Positions 11,101-23,100 of a stretch of DNA of 64,000 bases are shown here, piece after piece (the stretch's first letter is position 1; every line of letters begins with the position of its first letter). The notes beneath the pieces are model-generated. The model did no database searches. It was not told the DNA's origin and saw nothing but the letters and a program-made list of their open reading frames with translations. The position numbers and the translations under genes were made by a program. The DNA lies in the NCBI RefSeq assembly GCF_047511655.1, contig NC_133389.1, forward strand, positions 150,737,973 through 150,801,972, in the 5' to 3' direction. Origin of the DNA: Castor canadensis. Its lineage: Eukaryota > Chordata > Mammalia > Rodentia > Castoridae.

Positions 11101-14100
11101 CAATTTACTGCTGACTTGGGTCTTGACTTAGTTGCCATTCTCAGGATGGGACACAGGCACACAAAGAGCAAAATTTTTATAAAGGCATCTCCATCTCCCT
11201 TTCACTCTTCCACTCCCTCCCTGCCCAAGATCAAAGGCCCACAACCTCCCACTGAGTCACTGTACCCTTCCCAGATGCCCTGCCCAGACTTGCCCAGTAG
11301 GATCCTGTATCATTTCTCCCTCAACACCTCTCAGCCTGGCTTTAAACAATCTGATCTGCAGAATCAGATAATGCACCACAAAAAGTGAATGGCGACAGTT
11401 ACTTGGGGCAACAAGAGTGGAGCACATTAGAGTTGCATAATCTCTGTGAGATCCCGACTCTAGAATAAAATTGGGGACTTAGAATGTCTCAGAAGCATCA
11501 CCAAATATTTGTCCTTCACCACAGCCCTCATTTCCTACATTCTTCAAAACATTCTTATTTCACCCAGCTACAAATTTTATGAAGCACCAGCTGTTCAGAA
11601 GTAAGCTAGATAGACAGGGTCTCTGTCCTCAGTCAAGTGAAGGAGAGAGCCATGAAATAGCTTAGAGGAAGTGTTGAGTGTCATGTCGTGGGACAAAGGA
11701 AAGGGCACTCACCTGGGCATGGGGAGGGAGGGAAGAAATGCAAGTTGAGTCGGAGTTTTCAGGACAAATCAAAGGCTTGGGGCCAAGGGTGTTCTAGTCA
11801 ACAGCATAGGGGCCAAAGACAAAGGAGTACAGTGTTTTTGAGGATCAAAAAGAAGCTTATCCTGATGGATGTAAAGAGCTGAAGGTGGGATTGGGAAGAT
11901 GTGATAGGAAATGAAGGGGAAGTAAGCAGTGGGGTCCTTGAAGCCAACAGCCAGGTCTGGCTCTGATGTCACATTCTCTGCACACATTGGCTGTTCATTT
12001 TGTGCCATTTAGGATAACTCCTTCTGGATATGCGATAGGATTGTGTATCTTGGGAGTCACTGACAAAGCTCTTCTACATAAAAGACCAAAAAACAAACTT
12101 ATGGTGTATTGTTTGTATTCAACCTAAATAGGATTTCTATATTTAGCATATAAAAATAAAGCACACCGTTACATTTGAATTTGAATTCACTGAACATACT
12201 TCTACCAAAATGTCATCCACTGTTTATCTGAAATTCAAATTTAGTAGAAGTTCTACATTTTATCTGGCAACAATGCCTAATGATGAGCCTTAGGATAAGC
12301 CCACAAAATATGGAAGGGGCTGAGTCAGACTCTTCTACTAAGGATGGAGGGAGGGCATGTCAAACTACCTGATGGATGTCTCAAAGGACAAACAGCTAGT
12401 GGGAATCAGTTTGTCACTTTTCACTCAGGGAAACTTTACATATCACAAAGCTGCTTTGAGTTCTGGCAAAGTGCAAAGCAATCTCCATCTTTGATCCAGA
12501 TAACACTTGGATTCTTTATTTGGAAATTTCAGGATGCCAAAAGCAGAAGCAAAGGATTCTTCACCTTTTATGCCCCATTCAAGGCAGTTCTTTAAGCAAG
12601 GTCTGACCCACAGCACTTTCAGCCCTCTTCCTGGAGGTAAAAGTCTCGACCCGCCATAGCAGTCATAAACCCTGACGTGCCCCAGCTAGCTCAGACTGGG
12701 AACTAAAGAACAGAGTGGGTACACAGCCCTTCCCAGCAGCTGCAGGTTACGTCTCAGATTTTTATGCCAGCAATGAAGAGTCTCTTGACCCTGCATCACC
12801 TCTTTGTGGGCAGCAGTTTCCGAGAAGGAAATGAGTCTTAGCCTTTCTCAAGCCAATTATGAGCTCCACCCATGAAATACTTTTAAAACTTTACCTAAAA
12901 AAGGTCCCAGACAAGTTCTGGTAGGTTTTTGGATACAATTCTACTCAAACCTAAAGCAGATCATTTGCACTTATTATTTGTTCTCCCTATGTGAAACTAT
13001 ACAGATATCTTAAAGGAAAAAGGTACACAATGACTCTTGACATGACTGACTCAAGAACCATGGTTATTAGGTAAAAGTACTAATTGCTGTACCAGAGAAA
13101 GTTACTTCTCCTCACCGTAGAGGAGTGGGGGAGAAGTTTTGAGCACAAACCACCTTCCACAAGTCCACAGCAATGAGATTACATGAGTTCAGAATCTATT
13201 ATCTGCAACTCTGAGTGCTGTTGAAGCCTGTGAGCTTTTCTACAAGCCATCTAGATGCAAACCCTGACCTAACTGATGTGAGGCTCAAATAGTGTTTGTG
13301 AAGCCTTAGTGTGACTATCCTTGTGGCTCACTGCAGAAATTTTGATGTGTTTGATTACAAGGTGCTTGTATTTAGAAGTAACTGCAGTACATGTTACCTT
13401 TCTAAAATCTGAAAAATTTTATATTCAGGAATGCATCTGCACTTGAGACTTTCAGATAAGGTGTGGGATTGCTAAGGATTTCTCCTCACCTTTCAATATG
13501 AGCTCACTTATAAACAAAAAGCTGATCCATCTCTTTAAGCAAGATGCTGTGACCAACTCAGTATAAGACTCAAGAAAACATGTGTGTTACCAGTGTTTAA
13601 TGGAGAGAAATACAAAATGCAAAGCAAATAGGGCCCTTTTCCTTAACTCCCTTCCTTCCAGTCCGTCTGACAGGCACTAAATATGCTTGTGGAGGAGGAG
13701 GCTGTGGTGCCTGCACAGTGATGGTGTCAAGATATGACCCCAAGACCAAGAAGATCCAGTATCCTTTTGTGTTGGCTTGGCCCTGCTTTGGGCACATCTG
13801 GGAAGAGCCTCCCACTTCTCCCTTTCCTCCTCTCTCCAGGTCTCTATTATGCTTATACTGCCTCCAGATCTTTCCCAGCAGAACCTATTTGTCCAGTGTG
13901 CCAAGCTCTAAGGGCTCTGATCTCTACAGCTGCAAAATACTTTCTTTGCTTTTGAACAGGAGATTTCAATGCCAGGCAAGAATAGCTTAATGCAAGCAAG
14001 TGATAGTATTATTGGAAGATTTAGGTCTTTGTCATTCACTAAGAAGGGTTGTTTGTCCAGAAGAGCTGATCATGCTGATTGAGCAAGCATCACCTTGGTC

Positions 14101-17100
14101 TAAAAATGTAAATCTCTCTAATTGAATGTGAAGGTAAAGGAGGAATTGTCTAGCCTGATTGCCAAGGTGTGGCTCAAGTGGTAGAGTGCCTGCCTAGCAA
14201 GTATTAGGTCCTGAGTTCAAATCCCAGTACCACCAAAAGCAAACAAAAAATGAAAAGAGGAAACTGAGTCAAAGAGAGTTAAATGCCTTCTAAAGGTTTC
14301 ATGGGCCAGTTAGTGATGAATGTGGTTTTCAGCCCAGGCCCTCTGGAAAATAGCAGGAACTATAGGAGAGTATAGACATATAGGACACTGAAAAAAATGG
14401 ATAGGAAATAGGCAAGGGAGTATCCAGAGCTGAAGGAAGAATATCAAGAAAAGAAAGGTCTAAGTGGTACTAGTATAAAACGCCAGGCACTCTGGGAAAG
14501 CAGGAGAGGAAAAGCAAACAGTAAAAAGTGAATAGTATTGAAATACAATGCAGCTGTGTGTGAAGGTAGTGTAATAAGTAAGTCTTCTTTTTTTTCCTTC
14601 AGCACTGGGGTTTGAACACAAGGCCTCAGTCTTTCTAGATAGGCACTCTTACCACTTGAACCACTCCACCAGCTACTAAGGTAGTATAATGAAATGTATT
14701 GAAAACTGTTAAGGGAAAACAATATATGCAAATGGCCTGCTTTAGGTGCTACTAGAATTGTATCCAAGAAGCTACCAGAACTTGTCTGGGATCTTTTCTA
14801 GGTGAGGTTTTAAAAGGATTTCTTGGGTGGAGTAGGGAGATAGAGAAAGAGCAAGCAATAGAGGGGGTAATCTGGTTAAATTACAATATGTACATGTGAG
14901 AAATACAAAAGTGAACCCCTCTTGAACAATCAATACACATTTTTAAAAAATGAAGGACAGGAAGGTAAAACAGGTCCTGTCTAGGAGTGGGTAGAGGGAG
15001 GAGAAGATTGAACATGGTTGATGTACTTTGTATATGTGTATGACAATAGAACAATGAAACCTGTTGAAATTGTTCAAAGAATGGAGGAGGAAGGATAAGG
15101 GAGAATGATGAGAGGGCGAATCTGATTAAGACACATTGTAAGTACATATGTAAATGTCACAATGAAACCTCGTTGTACAACTAATAGATGCTAATAAAAG
15201 TAAATAAATAAATAACCACCAGGGCAATGTCAGCAGAAAGATGGGGATGGAAGATGATGTCCAGTTGACATAGGAGTGACTGGAAGGCAAGGAGATTCTG
15301 AATAGCTTTGGAAGAAATTTGTCTAAGAAAGAAAAAGAAGATGAGCCAATGCTGAGAGACGTGGTTTGCCAGTTGGGTTTGTTGTTTTGTTTTGTTTTAT
15401 CATAGCAAACATTTGGCTTTACTTTTAAAAGGAAGAGGATTTAGGGAAATGAGACCCTGAAATGGAAGTGGTCAATAAGACAATGGATGTTAGAGAAAGT
15501 CCACATACAGACAAAAGCAGATGGGCTCCAGAGCACAACAGATGTGAAGGAAGGATCCATCACCCTCTGTGCTCTGAATATGATAGCCCTCTGATAAGAC
15601 TATAGAGGAGCAGTTAAGGCTAGCAGTAAGGGTTATTGTGCCTCTATTTCCTGGATGAGGCCAAGGGTAAGACTAAGGACAGCAATGAGCCCTTGGGAGT
15701 GTGATTGCTGCAAGAGGGAAAGGGAGAGTATCCAAAAGGAAAAAAACATTAAGAGGAAGGGGATTAGAGGACATCTAAAAACTGTATCTATTGCCCAGTA
15801 TGCCTGGGGTCTACCTTAGCTCTCTTCCAGGGTTCCCCGCCAGCCCACTGGACAGTTTCCAAAAAGTTTTGATGATTCAAAGGCATGGTGGAATCAAGAG
15901 GAGCACTCAGTATTCATACCCTCAGCCTAGGTAGAAGAAACTGCCTCCTTGGGAAAGGAACAAGACAATAGGACTTAACCTACTCAGGCTAAATTTAACT
16001 AATGAAGCATGGACCCCATTCCCAATCAACGAGATGAGAATCTAGAACTGACTGCATCTGCCATGCCATTAAAACTCATGCTAGTCGCTAAAAATATACA
16101 ATGGAGAAAAGACAGCCTCTTCAACAAAAACTGTTGGAAAACTGGTTAGCAGTCTGCAAAAAACTGAAATTAGATCTATGTTTATCACCCTATACCAAGA
16201 TTAACTCAAAATGGATCAAGGATCTTAATATCAGACCACAAACTCTAAAGTTGATACAGGAAAGAGTAGGAAATACTTTGGAAGTAATAAGTATAGGCAA
16301 GGACTTCCTCAATGGAACCCCAGCAGCTCAGCAACTAAGAGACAGCATAGATAAATGGGACTTCATAAAACTAAAAAGCTTCTGCTCAACAAAAGAAATG
16401 GTCTCTAAACTGAAGAGACCACACACTGAGTGGGAGAAAATATTTGCCAGCTACACATCAGACAAAGACTGATAACCAGAATATATAGGGAACTCAAAAA
16501 ACTAAACTCTCCCAAAATTTCTTCTTTCTTCAAAAGAGGAAATTCAAATGGCCAAAAAACACATGAAAAAAATGCTCACCATTTCTAGCCATAAAGGAAA
16601 TGCAAATCAAAACTACACTAAGATTCCACCTCACCCCTGTTAGAATAACCATCATAGAAACACCACCAACAACAAGTGTTGGCGAGGATGGGGGGGGAAA
16701 AGGAACCCTTATATACTACTGGTGGAAGTGTAAACTAGTACAACCATGCTGAAAAAAAAATTTGGAGGCTTCTTAAAAATCTAAACATAGACCTGCCATT
16801 TGATCCAGCAATACCACTCTTGGGGATATACCTAAAGGAATGGGACACACATTACTCCAGAGGTACTTGTACACCCATGTTTATTGCAGCACTATTCACA
16901 GTAGTGAATAGTGGAAACAGCCAAGATGCCCCACTACTGACAAATGGATTAAAAAAATGTATTTATACACAGTAGAATTTTATGCAGCCATGAAGAAAAA
17001 TGAAATCTTATCATTTGCAAGCAGATACTGGAGAACATCATCCTGAGCGAGGTTAGCCAGGCCCAGAAGACCAAAAATCGTATGTTCTCACTCATATGTG

Positions 17101-20100
17101 GACTTTAGATCAAGGGCAAACACAACAAGGGGATAGGACTTTGATTACATGATAAGGCGAGTACACACAAGGGAGGTATGAGGAAAGGCAGGTAACCCAA
17201 AAAAAAAAAAAAAAGATAGCCTTTGATATCTTCAATGCAAAGGAACTAATGCAGAAACTTTAAAGCAAATAGAGGCCAATAGAAGGGGACTAGAAACTAG
17301 AGAAAAGGTTAATTCGAGAAGAATCAATTTAGAAAGTAACACATATGTACATGGAAGCAAAACTAGGAATCTCCCTATATAGCTATCCTCACCTTAACAA
17401 GCAAAAACCCCTGGTCCTCCTTATTAATGCTTATACTCTCTCTAAGAAAATTAGAGATAAGGGCAAAATAGTATCTGCTTGGAAGCGAAGGGGTGGGGAG
17501 AAAGGGAGGGGGTGGGGAAAGGGGGGAGTAATGACCCAATCATTGTATGCATATATGAATAAAGGAAATTTTTTTTTTAAATGCTAGTACTGGAGAGATG
17601 GAAAACAATGCCTTTTAAACTTTGCCATGCGTTTAAACCATCTGAGGGGCCTCAAAAGTCATTAATTGATCCCAGCTCTGAGATTGGGCTAGGATACAAG
17701 AGTATTTTCAAAAGCATCCCATGGTTGAGAATCACTGGGTTAAACTACTCCCATAGTGGTTCACATAAGTTGATACACCATCTTCTTGATTTCTTGCCCT
17801 ACAATGAGAAAAATAAAGTAAGAATGGAGAAGGAGGATCTCTTAGAAGTCTTATGTGAAAGTCTTCGTTTTGTTGTTTTTTTTTTTTCCTTTCCTCTCTG
17901 CCATTCTGCTTCAGTCATATGTCAGTCCTTTCTTGGGACATTCAGAAGTTTATGGTTTTATAGCTACGCTACTCTCTGTTCAGGGGAATTCAGTCTTGTG
18001 GCCCTCCCAGACTGAAATAACTCTGAATTATGTCACCCGCTCCCTATGATTCCAGTGTTTTCTCTTTACATGGCCCCATTACAGCCACTACCCAGCAACA
18101 GCGTGCCTGGTGCCCATCTGTTCTCTGTATGGAGCTGCCGTCACCACGGTGGAAGGTGTAGGAAGCATCAAAACTCGGGTTCACCCTGTGCAGGTAAGAG
18201 ATCATGTGGTTGAGACCAGACATTTGTATGGGCATCCCCCAAGTCTAATGTACTCTATTATTCTTTTCAGTCCTTACTTTGCAAGATTCTGTGCTTCATA
18301 GCTGCGGATCGTTTCAGAGAGCTTGGAATTCTTTCATTGGTTGTAATATATCTTAATCCCAACACAACTTCTCAGCCCTATTTCTACCTTTGCTCTAAAC
18401 TAAAAAAAGAAAAGTCATGTCTGACAAAAACAGGAAATCAGAAACTTAGAGAAGATACTGGTTCTTCCCTCACATCTAATCTTACTGAACTCTGATAAAG
18501 AGGCCAGTTATGTATAGGAATCCTCTGAAAATACCCTCTAAATGTTTGACAAGTAAATAACTGTACATTATGCTACAACAAAACACAGCTGAAATAACAA
18601 GGTATTTACTAAAGTTTAGCAGACTATTTAAAGAAGTGACGATGTTATTTTTGTATTCTAGAATAGGAACTGCTGGGGTGAGTGTTAAAGACAGTATGTA
18701 TGTGTAGAAAGAATAATGAAAGCTGGGTATGGTGCTGCACACCAGTAATCTAGCATTCCAGACTGAGGCAAGAGGATTGAGAGTTCATGGCCAAACTTTG
18801 TGGACAAAGACAGAGAGAGGGGAGGGAGAGAGTGAGAGAGAGAGAGAGAGACAGAATGAATATGATGAAGAATCTTTGCTCTTGAGACTGCTTCTCTTGG
18901 AAGGCTGGGTTAGAACAAAGTGGTTTTGTTGGATATTACCTTCGATGACTTGTTAAACTTAATAAGTCTATGCTCTGTTTAAGATCTTATCCCATACTTG
19001 GCTCATCATTGCAATTATGGATGCACTTCCTGCTGCACTTGCTTGATTTCTTCCTCTCAAACTTTGATTGTACAGAAGTATTTGTTCAGTCGTGCCCTGG
19101 CTTGTGAGAGCCCATTGTTACGTTTGCAGGGATTCTGCAAGCCAGTCTTTACGCATACCCATTATTCAAATTAAATTGTACATATTTACAATTCTCTAAT
19201 TTATAAAATCGTATCAGTCATGGTAGTGGAAGCATAACACAATGAAGATTAGATAATAAGATAATAACTAGGGCTTTGTCCCCACCCTCAGAGAGCCAAT
19301 TGTTAAACATCTGACAGCGCATTTACACCCAGACTTGTGTACCATAGCTGAAGCAATTGCCACTTAGCAATAACTCCTCTCGTGCTAGAAAAAATGTCTG
19401 TCCTTTCAGTTGAGCCACAGACAAACTATTTGGCTTTCATTTTAGGACCCAAGCTGTTTGAAAAAATGTTCGTTTGAAAACACTTGAAACATACTCAAGA
19501 AAGTCCATTGAGAGCCTGAGAGGCCCACGGGACTGATACTTAATCATGGCCTTCATGACACAGGGTCTCTGTGTGGAGGAGACAAATGGTCATTTCTCAC
19601 TCTGTTTTCTCATTGTTTTGTTTCATTTTGTCATTGTATTTGAGTGTACAATGGAGAACGTGCAGAAATCAGATATATGACTTGTCCAACAATAATGAAT
19701 AGCTCTTAATTATTTCCAAAGCATTCATATAGGTTATGTCATTTAATCCATCAAAATTTTTCTCATAGGATAAGGGGATGAAAATGACTTCCCAGAGACT
19801 ATACAAAATGAGTAGTATCATTTGCTCATTTATAGTCATCCTATAAAGTACATGCCACTATTATATAATTTTCAAGATGAAGATAAGTCAGGCACATCAA
19901 CCAAAGTGACATAATGAGTTGCAGGAAGAACCAAAACTCACATGAGAATGACTCCAAGACATTTTATTTATTCCTCTAAATTACACTCCCATTTCATAGT
20001 ATGGAAATAGAATATACAAAGAAGTATCTTTTTTTTTTCCATTTTTCTTTTATTATTCATATGTGCATACAAGGCTTGGTTCATTTCTCCCCCCTGCCCC

Positions 20101-23100
20101 CACCCCCTCCCTTACCACCCACTGCGCCCCCTCCCTCTCCCCCCCCTCAATACCCAGCAGAAACTATTTTGCCCTTATTTCTAATTTTGTTGTAGAGAGA
20201 ATATAAGCAATGATAGGAAGGAACAAGGGTTTTTGCTGGTTGAGATAAGGATAGCTATACAGGGCATTGACTCACATTGATTTCCTGTGCGTGGTGTTAC
20301 CTTCTAGGTTAATTCTTTTTGATCTAACCTTTTCTCTAGTACCTGTTCCCCTTTTCCTATTGGCCTCAGTTGCTTTAAGGTATCTGCTTTAGTTTCTCTG
20401 CGTTAAGGGCAACAAATGCTAGCTAGTTTTTTAGGTGTCTTACCTATCCTCACCCCTCCCTTGTGTGCTCTCACTTTTATCATGTGCTCAAAGTCCAATC
20501 CCCTTGTTGTGTTTGCCCTTGATCTAATGTCCACATATGAGGGAGAACATACAATTTTTGGTCTTTTGGGCCAGGCTAACCTCACTCAGAATGATGTTCT
20601 CCAATTCCATCCATTTACCAGCGAATGATAACATTTCGTTCTTCTTCATGGCTGCATAAAATTCCATTGTGTATAGATACCACATTTCAAAGAAGTATCT
20701 TAATTAATCCCTCTACTAGGCTTTTCTAGAGGGCAAAAATAATATGCATCTGACTTGAAGAAATAAAAGTATTCTAGAAAGCTAAATCTCCATGCTTCAT
20801 TGTCTCCCAGGAACGACTTGCCAAGTGTCATGGCACACAGTGTGGATTCTGCAGCCCAGGAATGGTGATGTCCATCTACACACTACTCCGAAACCACCCA
20901 GAGCCGACACCTGAACAGATCACTGAAGCTCTTGGAGGTGAGCCTCCTTGACCCTGGGCAGGCAGGGCCCTGGGCCGAAGTGCTCAGAGAACAGAAGATG
21001 GATGCCCTGGCTCATGGAAAAAAAAAAAGTGTGGGCACAGCTTTGTAGTTCCAGCACCTGGCCCCCTTCGTACCTGTCTCAACCCAAGTTCTTTCCAGAA
21101 AGGACTGTCTTCATTTTAGCAGCAATGATGCCAGGAATTGTAGCCATACTTGTTTCACAACAGAACTTTCCTTTTACTGGAGCCCTTTGTCACTCTACAA
21201 AGACACATAAAGGGACTGTTTATAATGCTATTACCACAATCTTTTCCAAATGTGGAAATTTGGAGTAGGGTAGAAGAATAAGATTTTGCTGTTTGTTTTT
21301 TAATTATCTGTCAGAACCATTCGTGAACATTGCTCACTAAAATTAATTTTGCAAAGAGAAAAGGCTTTCATATCCTTTATATCTTTATGTCCTGGCTGAT
21401 TCATTTATTCAATATGATTAGGGAGATGGTAAACAAATAAATAAATAACAGTTATTAAAAAAAAACAGTGAGTAGTTCAATCTCCTATGAAAAAAATTAT
21501 CAAATTTAAAGGAAAGAAATACAATTTTCAACCCAAAATAAGGCATATTAATAAGTGTAATTGTCTGTAACAAACCTACCTAGTTTCAAGGTGACTGGTC
21601 ACTAATTAGTAGAAGAAAGCTATTAATGCAAACTTCTGAATGTTATGGGAAGCTCCTTGTCCCTTTCAATTAACAAACCTGGACAGAAACTCAGTTTTAT
21701 AATGAAAAGATGCAAAATAAGACGAAGTAAAAATTTAACTTAAGTGTTACTGAAACTGGCAAATAATAGATCCTAATACTTTTCCCTTATCAATCAAAAT
21801 TTTTCAGTTTCAGGCTAAGTACTGTTGAAACTTTTATGATTTCTATTGTAATTTATAACAAACCTTAATGGATTTAGCAATCAATAGTCTTCTCAGTGAA
21901 GTAATCAGGAGCTAATGAGATATCAAGACCTTTGATAATCAGAGATCTCGTGATTAGCCATTTTTGTTGACTTGTCTAACCATGACAGGCAGTCTTAGAG
22001 AGATGAGTTGTTTCCTTCCAGATTCTATATCTTTAATTCACCTAACAACCACCAAGAAAGAGATGCTATTGTCTAGTTTGGTTAAATGGATGAGGTAGAT
22101 AAACTTTTTCTAGGTATAGATAACTTGAAGAGTACATTTTAGTTCACAGTCCATTTGCTTATACTCTTTCAAGAATTATAAATGTTAGACACATTGACAA
22201 CCCTTCAAGTTTATATTCTAAGAAAAATAATAATAAACAAAGTTCATGGACTGGTAAAATAGCTCAAGTGGTAGAGCCCCCTAGCAAGTGTGAGGACCTG
22301 AGTTCAAGCCCTAGTACTACCAAAAAAATTTAAAAATTTTAAAATAAAGTTCAAAGAAATGTAGTTAGTGTAGACACATAACTTCTAAAATTAGTGGTAT
22401 AAATCACTGCTTCCTTTAGTCACTTCCCTTCAAGAATGAGGGAATATTTCTTTTAATTTCTGTCTTTTTTTTTTTTTAGAATTAGAAAGAAACTTTTGAA
22501 TTATCTTTCCCCTGGTGTGTCTTTAGTAGGGCTCATAGACTTAGCACTGACTATGTGCAAAAAACAAAAACAAAAGCAAAACCCTGACACTGGCTCACTC
22601 TGGCTTTTAATGCTTGCTTTATCTCTTAACAAAGAGAAGGTATTCATTTCTTTTCAAATATTTCTTATTTCGTGCCTTGTAATTATATTCTAAAATTTTT
22701 GGTTTCTTCCCTCCACTCGAAGGAGTAATTCTAATTTCACACCTTTTTCAGTTCTTTCTTCTTAACAAAAAGGAAGATAGAGTCTGGAGTCTGCAGCCAT
22801 TCTGAATATGCAGTTTCTTCGTAAACTATTCCCATTTGAATAAAAAGAAAAGAGTGTACCCATACCCAAGTTTCCACATGACTCACTGGCACTGTTTCCA
22901 ACAACACTTTTCTTCTAGGTGTTTAAACCTGACCAACCACACATGCACACTGCTTCTGAAATTTTTAAACTCTAGTTGAGTATAAATATACCCTAGTATA
23001 AAATGATTTGCTCTAATATGAAAATTCCCAAAAAAGTAAAAGATAAAGAAAAATTTGGGTATAATTCTGCCCACAATAATTACTGTCAAGTGCTTTGTAT

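Larger units (their letters stand above)
9239..13661 (+). other. AOX4: AOX4 intron 2, U12-type
   Basis: Donor gtatcctttg and branch site ttccttaac at 13639-13647, 15 bases before the acceptor, are those of a minor-spliceosome intron. Inside are a GATA microsatellite (9943-10053) and a possible L2 trace near 10250-10310; nothing else recognised. Confidence 0.8.
13759..18084 (+). other. AOX4: AOX4 intron 3, probable U12-type
   Basis: Donor gtatcctttt fits the U12 consensus. A weaker branch candidate, tctctttac (18061-18069), lies 15-16 bases before the acceptor. The intron holds two SINEs, three tandem L1-tail-like units and a sense L1. Confidence 0.65.
18194..20810 (+). other. AOX4: AOX4 intron 4
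   Basis: Contains a 7SL-like SINE with a GA run, a possible MIR/L2 region at 19720-19960 and an antisense L1 that ends 109 bases before exon 5 including its duplication. The rest shows nothing I recognise. Confidence 0.8.

Noticed and set aside
14157..14247. tRNA gene
   Set aside because: A/B-box-like motifs are present but the sequence cannot form a full cloverleaf, carries an A-rich tail and recurs as SINE copies through the window.
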